Shown here: piece by piece, positions 35,701 through 47,700 of the stretch
Layout: each line of letters begins with the position of its first letter
How positions within the stretch are numbered: position 1 is the first letter of the stretch
Source: Prostheceraeus crozeri
Taxonomy: Eukaryota; Platyhelminthes; Polycladida; Euryleptidae
Direction: 5' to 3'
Assembly (NCBI GenBank): GCA_907163375.1
Contig: CAJQUW010012673.1
Span: forward strand, 42,047 to 106,046
DNA length: 64,000 nt
Position numbers and translations under genes: made by a program
The notes under the pieces: model-generated
Database searches by the model: none
The model's input: the letters and a program-made list of their open reading frames with translations, nothing else
Told to the model about the DNA's origin: nothing

Positions 35701-38700
35701 TTGAAACCCGAAAATCAAGCCAATATTGGAAAATCAAGCTGTTGCGACCGTGGAGAATGTATTTCCTAATATTTGGGCTTGAACTTTTGTGATGGGAATT
35801 AAATGATAGCCATCTTTTACATGTTTCCTTCTTAGGGTATAATGGAATTCACAATAGTCTGGCACCATTAATTCGATTGCGATCAAGTCGGCATTAATTA
35901 CAGATCGATGGCGATAGAGATGCAGTTAATATACACAATAAAGATACAGTCCGTTTCATAAAAAGTGGATCATCCTAAAATTTGACTAAATAAAACATAA
36001 GTATGATACAGAAAGCATTTTTCATGTTATTTCATGTCCCTAATATATTTAAATGTCCTTATATAATCTGATAAGCTATGATACAGTAACGGTTCTTAAG
36101 AAGCTAATATTTTGTGGCCCTACCCTTACTGTCAATGACATTACCAATTCGTCTAGGCATTGATTCGATGATATCGTTGATTTTTGACTGATCTAACTTT
36201 CTCCACTCTCTTTTTAACAGTGACGTAAGTTGTGATACGCCATCTGTAGGTAGCAGTGAACGACGAACGTTACGTTTTAGAATACTCCATACATTTTCTA
36301 TAGGATTCAGATCAGGAGAACGAGCTGGCCAAGATAATGTCCTAAGCCCTAATTGAGACTTGCATAAGTTGACTCTACTACTCCTGTGACACGTAGCATT
36401 ATCATCTATAAATAACCAAGTCGATGGATCACCAAGTTGATCTGTCATTTGGCCAATGTTCATTCGTAAAACATTCACATAGCGTTCAGAATTCATGGTT
36501 CCTTGCTGTATGTGAAGTCTTCTACGAATAGTGGACTTAGAAATAGACGAGTATAGTGCAGCCATCTCAGTTAACGAGAGACTTGGATCAACTTCAACAA
36601 ATCTCAAAATTAGGCGGTCTATACGTTTGGATGTTTTGCGTGGACGGCCAGAGCCCTCTTTACGACAGAGCCGAAAATCATCATTATGCCATCGATGCAC
36701 ATTTGTGTAAGGGACATTTAGTCGCTTGCTTGTAGCTCGCAAAGAAAACCCTGACACTTTGCCTTTTGTGAATGCGATCTCGTTATTGTTCATTTGTGCT
36801 TTGTATTGTTTTCAACCGGTAAGAGATAGATTTCTAGCTGAAAGCAATCAGGAGTGCTGCCAACACCACCGCAACGAAGTCAGGAAGCTATGGAACATGA
36901 AGTCCAGTTAATTACATGTAGCAGTTACATTATTGTTGATGAATAATGGTGCTATACTGGCTCTGATTGACCGATTTTCTTTATTTTTGTTTTGCTTGAT
37001 AGCTTTTGGCTTGTAGAACAACATACTACATAACAAAGGAAACAAATGTAATTTTATAAGAGTGAGGTATGATTTTGTGTAACATTGCTAAATGAAGATA
37101 AAATTATCTACTACTTTTTTATCTATAACAGGAAAACAACTCAATATTCATGCTTGAAATTTCCAACAATTATATTAGTAAGCACAACTGACATATCTTC
37201 CAAATTTCAGAGAAATTCGTTCAAGTTTGGCGGAGTTAGACAAAGTTGAAGTTATGGCGATGTTTAAGGGTGATCCATTTTTTATGAAACAATCTGTAAT
37301 TAGACTTCTAAAGATACATGGGTATGAGTGTGTCATATCAGAATATAACAACATTATTACTATCATAATAATATCGCGAGTTCTTAGTATTACAATAAAA
37401 GCTTCATGTTTCATATAACAATTTTTTACAATTGTAGGCCTATATACACTTGCAGAAAGTTAAACTGTAGTTGTGAAGAAACATGAAATATGTACCGTTA
37501 ATGCGTTTGACTACATTCATTCAACATTCTAAAATGAGTAGACGCTGCATGTAGACTATTTACAAAGGAATTCCACAAAACATATCATATTTATAAATCA
37601 AATCAATTTATAAAGTTTCATAAATTCATAACCCGAAAATGAAACCCGAATATTTTTCAACCAACCCGAACCCGAAATATATTCGTGAACCCGACCCGAA
37701 CCCGAATTCGGGTCGGGTTTGCACACCTCTAGTATGCAGGTTATAAAGGATAGCATTATATCATACGTTGCAATCTGCAGAATTGTCTGATATTATTAGT
37801 TAGAATTTCCAAAACGTTAGAAACTTCCATCGTTGTGATTTTCTACCGCAACCTACATATTTATTAACATACACGTATATAAACGTCACCCAAAATTGAA
37901 GCCGTACAACTAATATCTCTTTTTGATTGTATTTTTTTCGAATGGTTTTAACCCTGGAATTTGAAAAGGACTTACATGTTTTTTGATAGACGCTCTTTTA
38001 GAACCAAATTTAATAGAATAATTCAAAGTCTAATCATGAAAAAACGTAGTTCTATAATACGTTAGTACTACTTAACATATATTATGTGCATGTGTATAAG
38101 CCAACAACTTAACAAGCTAGTAGTTTATGGTGCCGATTTTGTTACTCGGTTTTGATTTTTTACTATTTACAAGATTATCAGGCATGAAAAATTCAAAAAT
38201 ACCGGGTTTTTTGGTGCAAAATGTTTCAATTTTGTCCACTTAAGTCCGAAAAATTTCGAAAATCTTTTCCGAAAAGATGATCCGGCCAAACTGATTTTAA
38301 ATCAAGTTTCTCACATTTCACGTTTTTGTCAATCTAATACGGGTATGATACCAATGTTAAGCTACTTTTTATTTTATATGAATGTATGCCTATGTAAGTG
38401 ATTACTACAGGTGTTGGTACAGTGTTATTAATAATATGATAAACATGATTATATTTGTATTCATTTTATACTAGTATGCCTACTAATTACTTGCTAGAAA
38501 AGTGCATTACTACTATATTACTTAATTCGGGGCCGACCTCGATTCGAACTCGATTAATTGAGGTTGCATCACCGTTATATACATGTATATCCATGGAATT
38601 ACATCACTTAAGTTCCTAACATCCTCCTCAAAACTCCTCAAAAACTCCTGAAATTTCACTCTCTAAATAGCGCGGCCACCCTGTGAAAACACAATAAACA

Positions 38701-41700
38701 ACCATGCATATCAATAGACCTTACATATAATTGAATTTTTTCTCATTTTTCGATTTTTTCTCCATATGTAAATGATGCTCATAATGCATTGTTTTGTGTT
38801 CATACAGTGCATGCATGTAGGGCAATTCCATTAAGGTAGCGCATGTAGCTTTCCTCACATACGGTATCAAGGGCTAGCCTAGACCTCCTGCAATCTAGGT
38901 AATTGCAACTTTAATTGAACAAAAATTGTGCAATTGTTCCAACCCTGCTTGGTACCATAGCATTGTCTGAAGAAATGTGATAAAAGTACATTCAATGACC
39001 AATTACAAGAGCAAAACTAAAAGCAGGCATGTCTAGGCCTAAATATTATTTATGGTCAACATATCAGGTTAAATGCAATTCTAAGGTTCTATTCAGTGTA
39101 AAAAATTTTAAGAATAATAAAGATATAGCTACTTACATCCTTAATTTCAGCATCTTGTTTTCATTATCCGAAACGAATCCAACGATTATGCAGCCGTATT
39201 CTTTCTCTGCAGTCATGATCGATTGACTGCAGAGAAATCAGCGCAATACTCAGAGGTCTTTGTTTGTGCTCCTGTTCCGATAAAGTCCAATGGAAACGTT
39301 TTGCCATCAGCATGGATACTCGAAGCAACTACAGGTTCGCGGTGAATATCGCTCCAACCATCTTGAGACAATACACCAAACTTTGACTCCACAACACCCT
39401 TCAAAGTCGTTTTGCAACGAGATTCTGCATCATCGAGTAGATCAGTGGCTAGACGCTTCCTGGTGAGCAGTGGACGGGTGTTGTTAGGGCCACTGAGACC
39501 CGGACGTGTCGCCTCCAATGCCTCACGAAAAAAGGGATCATCGGCTAACTTGAAACTGATGCGATTCCTGTAAAAAAAACTCCGCCCATTTAGAGGCTAT
39601 ATTAGCTCTTTCATCCTCCGATGTACGTATGAAATGCGACATGAGCGAAGAGCTTGAGCTTTTTGTCATCGTCAAAGGTCGCTTGCGACTTGCGGCAGCT
39701 TCAGTCTGATTAGACGCCGAAATATTCTCTCGTGGACGTGATTCAGGGCCAAAGCCGCTTGAACAAGGGCTTTGGACAGAAGCAGAATTGGTGACAGTCT
39801 CATTAGCAGAATCATTAGCAGTTTCCATGATGTTGTCCGATGAAACAAAAGGAGAATCTTCTTGGACCCGATGAAACAAAAGGAGAATCTTCTTGGACCC
39901 GATGAAACAAAAGGAGAATCTTCTTGGACCAAGGAATTCATGCCTCGAGCAACACAAGATCTAAGATGCTCTTTCAATCTATCGGAACGAGGTCGCGTAT
40001 GTATGAAGATCTTAGTGCACTTCTTGCATTGAAATCGGTGACGTTCATTCTCCACGGGTAGTTTAATAAAATCCGTCCATACGGAGTCTGGCTTGCGACC
40101 TGACATAGTCGACTGTTCGCATGAGCCGTTTAGTCTGGAATGCATTGCATTTCACGTTGACACACCGTCATCACGAATTGTGATTGGGTGTTGAAACCAG
40201 GGCTGTGGATTCCGGCTCCGGCTCCGATAGTTTGAGCTTTGATATAAATCTAGAATTTTGAAAGTTATTAATTGGCATCATAAAAAAATTAAATCATTTG
40301 AAATCTAAAGACATGTCTTTTAAGTATACCAATGATCTGTCCTCCACGATATCTTTATTTGCAGTTGCCGCCTTCTTTTGTATTATATTTATTATATATT
40401 TACACACATGTGTAATATTTTTTTATTGCATGTGTTTCGTAATACTAATTTCCATTTCGACAACGTATTCTCCAAAATCCATTAATTTGAAGACTTGTTA
40501 TATGCATGCTAACTAGATGATTGCAGATTCCTAGAGACAAGTCGCCAGTCATTTATGTACACATTTCCAGTTCAGTCAGCAAAGATAATATAGCTACATT
40601 TCTTGCGCAATGTCTTAAATCTAATACGGTTACTATGTAGGCTATCATCTATCGGTATAGCTACTGGCATCTGTGACAATGCCAATTTCCTTAGATTGTA
40701 TTGTAGACTCTTGTGCAGTCCCCCCACCTACATTTTTCAAAACAATCGATTATTCAATTTGATCAATTTTGATTGGAGGGAAATCTTCACACTCATACAA
40801 ATGACCCGACTACAAGTCCTCACATGGCTATAGCAATAAGCGACCCAGCCACTTCTAGTAGCGCCCTATTATTTTAAAGGTATCTCATTCACAATGAATT
40901 TCAAAATTCAAAGGGTATATTTCAATGCGAAAAACCCGAAGGCAAATTACAATGTTGACTTGCTGACGAAGTTTGCGACCATGACATCGCAATTACCCAC
41001 GTAGATTTTTACAACAGCACGGAATGCTTCACTCAAACCGGTGATGCTGAAACGGACATCCAATGGTGCTGCATCTTTTGACCAGAGAAAAAAATGGGGT
41101 GGGGGAAGGACTGCACAAGAGCCGTGTCGTGTAATAATATTTCCCCAAATGTCATAGACCTGTGGATTTCAAGAATTTTCATTATTATTATTTTTTCCGT
41201 CTTTCAGAGATAGTCAATTCATGCAAAAATATATGACAAGCATGTTATTTATCACTATATTAGGCTATTATCATTTTTATTATTAACTTAAGTCGTTGCT
41301 TGTTTAATGAAAACTAATTTGATGATTGTAGCAAGCCTCTAAAGGCCACACCGTTATCCAAAAAACCCGTTCAACGGATCCAGGATAACCAGCATAGATA
41401 GAACCTGAATTTGAAGTCGGAGCCGGAGCCTTACACATCAGTGTCGTGGAGCCGGAGCCGATGAGATAACGCATCGGCTCCACAGCCCTGGTTGAAACAA
41501 TCAATGTCTGATCCACTGCATTTGGGTTCGGGATTAGGGATCGGTCCATTGACGAATAGATTGAAAAAAACTGCGCAATTAGCAAAGAGGTTTGATAGTC
41601 TATTATTAGTTAGTCTAGAGAGCAGCACAGATCTAGAAAGGGATAGATGGACTACTCCCCGATTTGCGTGAAGCCTGCTTTCCTTGCCACGCGCGCGCGC

Positions 41701-44700
41701 ACAATCCCGGTATGTAGGCAAGAAACAAATGTCGGCATGCACGTGTCTGTGAGAATGTAATGATAACAAGCACATTAACTTTCAACGACGATAATAATTG
41801 ATAACGAATCATAGGAATGTTGACAATTCCTGATGACCTGCAAACAACGCACCATTGCATTGAGAGCAATCTAGGAAGCGCTGGCATCGTTTCGCCACAT
41901 AACCTGAAACGTAAAATAAGATATTTAGTCTCCAGTCAGAATCACAGTTCTGGAAACTCGACATCCAACAAGAATAGCGGAACTCAATGTCATCATCCAC
42001 CTCATCATCTGAGCTCAACTTCAACTCAGGGATTCCACTCTGCCGCTTCGAGGACCTGAAGTCGAGGTGAAAGTCCGTGATGCTGTTGGTGTCATCAGCC
42101 ATAACATTAGCATTTCTCGAAGGTTTTATAAAGTTATTTATCAAGAGGGACTTGAACGCGGTTTTTGAATTGTTGCACGGATGGATTATTGTTGAAGCCA
42201 CCACGCTGCCGTATCTTGCTGAATAAGATCTCGAGATGATCCTGCGATGTTTTGTACGTCAGAAAAAAAGAGTGGCCACGCTCTTGAATCAGATGTTCAC
42301 AAAGATCGCGAATAGAATGAACAGTACCCTTGAATCCCATTTAGGAATTCTTCTCCTTGAATCAGCAAGTGGAACATGATCATTATGCACAAGGATTCAA
42401 GATATCTGAGAGCCATTTCGAAAAAGGGTTTCCATTCGCCAGAATTACTTAAAGAAAGGGGCGCCTTGGTACCATTTTGAAAAATATTTCAGCATTCACG
42501 AAAATTTCATAAGTGTATTTTGATTTAAATATTATATTTATTGTTATATATTATTTTTTTAGCTTTGTATACATTGTGTCCGCTAATCGACTGATTATCT
42601 TGCTTACCGACCAACTTGAGTAGCCTGATCCATGCGTTTTGGAATTGCGCGGATATCTGAGTCTTGATCCACATCCATGGGTTCCGATGATGGCCCTGGT
42701 GACTGAGACTCGGCAGAAGTTGCATCAAAAGACTGCTCAAAAAGATTGCGCTGCTTTGGGGATCGACGCTTTTTGGAAGGTGTTTGCAGATAAAGGGGGA
42801 AATAAGGTTTTGCAAACCTGTTCGAAAATTTTATCTTTCTTATGCCTTTTGAACACATGTTTCGGATTAAGAGTAGGAGAATTGATAGCAATTGCCTAGG
42901 GCGTGAGGATTTTACTTAATGATAAAATCGCCATTTAGCGTCGGTAGAATGCATGTCAAATTCAATTTTATCTTGTTGAAGTATTGCGACATCGCCACAC
43001 TGTGTTATGACACTCATCCCAGCTTCGTTAAGTACACAAATTTTGTCACCCTTATCAAATAAATCATCATCAATTGAAAACAACACCACAGGTGTCAATT
43101 GCGATCAGCTCAGCGGCCGTCATTTCTTGCCTACATACCGGGAGCAGGCGTGGCGGCGATGGGAAGTTTTCAGGCTTCACGGCTGAAATAGGGAAACGCG
43201 GAAAGCAGTCCATCTATCCCTTTCTAGATCTGTGGAGAGCGGACGCTGCACTGAGAAAATGACGCACAGTGGAACTCGGTTTTCCCCAATAAGGGGGCAA
43301 GAACAGAGGATGAAATACATGTCGGCAATGGTAAAATCGCTCACATTTCGCACATTTTTGCCTCTACTATCTAAACCAGACGTCCGATCGTCTTCATTCT
43401 TGAGATTCTGGGGGTTCAGGTCATGGGGATCATTTCATCTATTCATGTCATCGATTAAATATTAAAAACTAAAAAGTTGATAGGCGTGAGAAAATTCGTT
43501 CAACTATGAAAATCAACGAAAATTGTCGAATTTTGCGGTTGTTTTTGAACGAATTTTCTCACGCCTATCAACTTTTTAGTTTTTAATATTTAATCGATGA
43601 CATGAATAGATGAAATGATCCCCATGACCTGAACCCTCAGAATCTCAAAAATGAAGGCGATCTGATGTCCCTTTCAGATTTTAGAAGCCAAAATGTAGGA
43701 AATGTGATAGATTTTTCCATTGCACTAATGCATTTCATCGGCCCGCGTCAGTCAGATTTTTGTTTCCTCATTGTTGAGTGTCACTTCCTGGGCGACGGCC
43801 CCCCTGCCACTCATCGTCTCACTTCCCCGCTGCACTCATCGTCACTACTCGTCGCAGGTCACTTTCATACTTTCGACTGGTGGCGTCGCTTCCGACTTTC
43901 CGTCCCATACACCCCCTCCCCCCTTTGCGGTGTCCACGCCTGTTCTCGCTGCAGTGTTTGCATGGGATCGCTTTTCCACCCCTTGTACGCTTGCATGCAA
44001 GCGCGCAGGCCTCCCCGCGCTCCCCTTCCTCCCCTGTTGCCCGTCTGGCGCACCACGCCCATGATTGGATCTGGCCGTGCAACTTTCCATCCCCTTCCCC
44101 TGGGTAACTCTCCCGTCTTCCTTTCTGTCCCTCATTCCCACACCTCCCCCTCGCCAACCGGTCCATACGGCCCCCCACCTCCACCCAGATTGTCCCCATT
44201 CTCTCCCTCCCCTGTCATCCATCTACTTCTTCATTTTGGCCATCGTTCTCTACCTCCCGCGGCTTCAACTCACCGCTCCCATGGTTTTCTGGGCCCTCAT
44301 CCGCTCCGTCTTCGGTGGCCTTCTCCCGGTGCCGCTGCCTAGGCCAACTTACCTGCTCTATCCCCCCGGCCCCACCGGCGGGGCCTGCTCGCCTCTTGTC
44401 TGTCTTCGATCTCGCGTTCTCCCGGCCCCGAGGTGGAGTATTAGTTGTGAGTGCTCGCCACGGTTCGGACCTCCTACCCTTGGCTTTTTTCCCTCAGCTT
44501 CCAACACCGCACTCCTTCGCCCCGGTATCGCAGCTGTTTTACGCCCCACGTCCTTCGCGCCTCCCTGGTGCCCGCTTTCTTACCCCTTTCCCTGTACAAG
44601 CCCTCCGTCCACTCCGGCCGTGCTCCGTCCACGCCCTTCAAACCATTCCCGCGCACCTCTGCAGTCGACAGCCTATTTAGATATTAGGCTATGGACCTCC

Positions 44701-47700
44701 TCCTAGTTCCTGTGACACCTGCCTCTCTCCGTGCATGACCCTTGCCCCCAGCCACCTCTGCTCGGTCTTTCCTCACCCTGTGCTGCACGCTACGCGCCTT
44801 TTTTCCTCCCATGGATATTCCCGGAGGTTTTTTTTATGTAATTTGATAAGTCTTTTGGGTTGGTATATCATTAGGCAGGAGGTATCGACCCCCCCTCTAT
44901 CTTCCTTGCGGGTCATTCCCCACTTCGAGTTCCCCCCCACTTGGTATACCCGTAGTCTTTTCCGCCTCCTCCAACTTTCCTCCTTCTCCCCAAGCCCCAC
45001 CGCGTAAAACTGTGTGATATAGGTTTTGTTAAGGCAGTGAGACCAAGTAGGATCCCTGAAGTACCTCGAATTTCACTTCAAGTACAAGTACTCTAAAGAA
45101 TATCCACGACAATTACCGTATTCATTTTCATGCAGAATAAATGCATGTATCGCTTATCGAGTCGACAGCACTCCGGCTGCTCTGCTGATGTTCTTATTGT
45201 GTTTATTGCCCCCTTATTGATGACGTCGTCGTGCGTCAGTTTTCCTGAACTGATTCGCACGCTCGTCGGCTCTCTAGACTAACTAATAATAGACTATCAA
45301 ACCTCTTTGGCAATTAGCCGTCAGTGTGATGATGTGTAAGATCCAAAAATATCAGCCAATGAAATTACTCTCTGAAATTCTTAAGTAGTAATACGCAATT
45401 GCCATTATTCAGAGTGGACTGTCAAGGCAAGAAAAAAGACAAAAGGGCTGATCTATATGTGTACGTGGTATGGTGAGCTCATGTGCTTTCTGCATGCAGG
45501 CATGTGTCGGCATCATCCTTACTTCCACGACACCGACACACCAACAGACACAGCTCCGCTAGCGGCAGTCGAGGCAAGAAGCTATGCCTCGCATTGCTTG
45601 AATGAAAGGTATGAGTGAACTTCACAGTTTTCGATCGACATGCACTTCATGCGAGCATAAACCGCTTTGAAAACTAATCAGAATGACGACAATATATATG
45701 GAACGCTTGGTTTCTATCACTAGATTGCATTACCTGCTGATTGACAGACTACGACAACATAATCAAAGATTATTTGCATGAAGGAGTCATTGAGAAAGTT
45801 GACGAGCCTTTCAAAAATGATGATCATAGGTATTTTCCACATCATGCTGTTATTCGGGAGGAGAAAATCTCATCCGAATTGCGCATAGTTTTCGATGCTT
45901 CGGCAGAAGATGACAGCAAGACCTCTGTGAACGATTGCATGTACGCAGGGCTAAATCTTTTACCACACGCTCTCGGTGTGCTGACGAGATTCAGACTATA
46001 TGAATTCGCGATGATTGGAGATATTCAACGTGCCTTCTTGCAGATTTCATTATTCGAAGATGATCGAGAATATACCAGGTTTCTTCGGTTTGAGGAGAAA
46101 CTGGGTAGTGAATGGCCGAAAACAAAAGCAACCACATTTCGCTTTACTCGAGTACCTTTCGGATTTCGAGCATCGCCCTTTTTGCTAAATTCCACTGTAG
46201 CTCATCATTTACGGAAATACGAAGAATCTCACAGAACAACCATTGAAGCAGTGCAAGACAACATTTACGTCGATGATTTGGTGCTATCAGCCTCTTCACC
46301 ACATAACCTGATCAAGCTGAAAGAAGATATGATTACAATTTTCGATGCTATGTCCATGAAATTGCATAAGTGGAGGTCCAATTCGAACGAAATCGTTGAA
46401 TTCGAAGAAAGCAATGACACTGTCAAAGTTCTTGGAATCAAGTGGAACTACAAAGAGGATCATGTTTCAATCAGCTTGAACACTGAGCACTTGAAGTTGG
46501 AAACCAAACGTCAATTCGCAAGTTTTTTAGGCGAAATTTTTGATCCGTTGGGATTGATATCGCCCATTACTTAGATGAGGGTACAAAGCGTGACTTCTGG
46601 CCAATGGCAAAAATTTTGCAGCTTCACTACGGGCGTGACAAGATTGCTAGAAGTGTTACTCTCTTTTGTAACGGAAAGGAATTAAGGCGGCCAACTTGTA
46701 TATAATCTGGAGATTATTTGATAAAATTGTCTGTTGTTAGTTGATGATTTTATGTGTTGCAGAGGCATCTATATCAGTTTTAGAGTGCTCATCTTTCCAT
46801 AAGTGTGACCAAACGTTATGAACTTGAAATGGTTACACTGCTTTTACCTTCCCCTGAACCACTGAAATGGTGTTAAAGAATGATTTCGGCGAGCAATGTA
46901 CATTCAACAGTGTTGTTGCGAATATCGCATAGGAACACTACAATTCGCTTCTGTTGGGGAGTGTTATGAAAACTATGTTTTCCTATATGTTGTGATAACT
47001 ATGTTCTCGATGGTTTGATATCTCAACACTCAATTGTCTTGTATCATGCTATATGCTCAAGATATCTTCCTTAGTGCTATGGTGTAGCTTTTGACATTTA
47101 CGTCAAATTTTGTACTTGCCCATCAATGTTGTGATCTGACCATACAGGAATCATAAACTTTGGATTTGTTTTCTAATTAATTGCGTCAGTATCATTACAA
47201 TGTATAATTCAGTTAATTTTCTTACTTATTGAACTATCGCACAAAGGAACTACCGTCTTAGGCAGAGGAACGTTTCTGAATATACAATAGTAGTAAACAA
47301 AAAAGACAGACGAAAACCTTAATGAATGATCCTTATTGAACACCTGCGATCTCTTAAACTCTTGATCACTGTCCAATAGACTGGATGTCAACTAGATGTG
47401 TGAGTTTGTGACACGAACGCGATCGTGTTTCGTGTCGTGTTGAAACTTGTAACACGTGTTCGTGTTTTAACAATTAGAGTCTTATTATCGTGTTGAAAAG
47501 GATTAATCGAAAATTTTAAATCGAGACAATTTGATGACTTAACCAGACCTGTGATTACTCCTCAAATTCCTCAGATTCCTCAAGTATAGCTTAACTAAGA
47601 GAAATTCCTCAAATGTGACATTTCAGACTAAATGTAGGATAATGTATTGTTTTTTGGCAAATGGCGATGATTTGTAAACTTCCAATCAAGAAACTGAGAT

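Larger units (their letters stand above)
31221..40145 (-). mobile_element. hAT transposon carrying a BED-finger transposase, split by later insertions
   Basis: The transposase is on the minus strand. The N-terminal exon is 40145-39238, and a second exon starts at 35262 (acceptor CTGTTTCAG) and ends with the stop at 31639. A likely 3' terminus is CAGGGTTGGTCAGTC at 31221, followed by repeated TTTATCCC-type sub-terminal words. I cannot place the other terminus. A segment that should carry the first catalytic Asp is missing or displaced between the two exons. Inserted inside: a TTAA-site element (32548-35204) and a Tc1 copy (35947 on). Because the pieces still read well, the element is not very old. 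Confidence 0.75.
41583..45309 (-). mobile_element. P element (THAP-type), internally deleted, 3.7 kb
   Basis: 41-bp perfect inverted ends starting CAAAGAGGTTTGATAGTCTA, flanked by the 8-bp duplication GCAATTAG (41575-41582 and 45310-45317), the duplication length typical of P elements. The minus strand carries transposase remnants. The right third is a C-rich island (43750-45005), and a large palindrome lies in the middle. Confidence 0.92.

Noticed and set aside
38178-38683. CAGGCATG...CACCCTG as ends of another CAG-type element
   Set aside because: The two ends do not match beyond CAGG and the flanks share no duplication.
38940-38985. SSDNAM reading as the missing hAT catalytic-Asp exon
   Set aside because: The match is a few residues, the frame stops at once, and no splice sites fit.
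43665-44706. Overlapping open frames of more than 200 codons as candidate genes
   Set aside because: The segment is C-rich and stop-poor, so long frames appear in several phases by chance; none has a recognisable domain or splice/start context. Kept as a compositional finding only.
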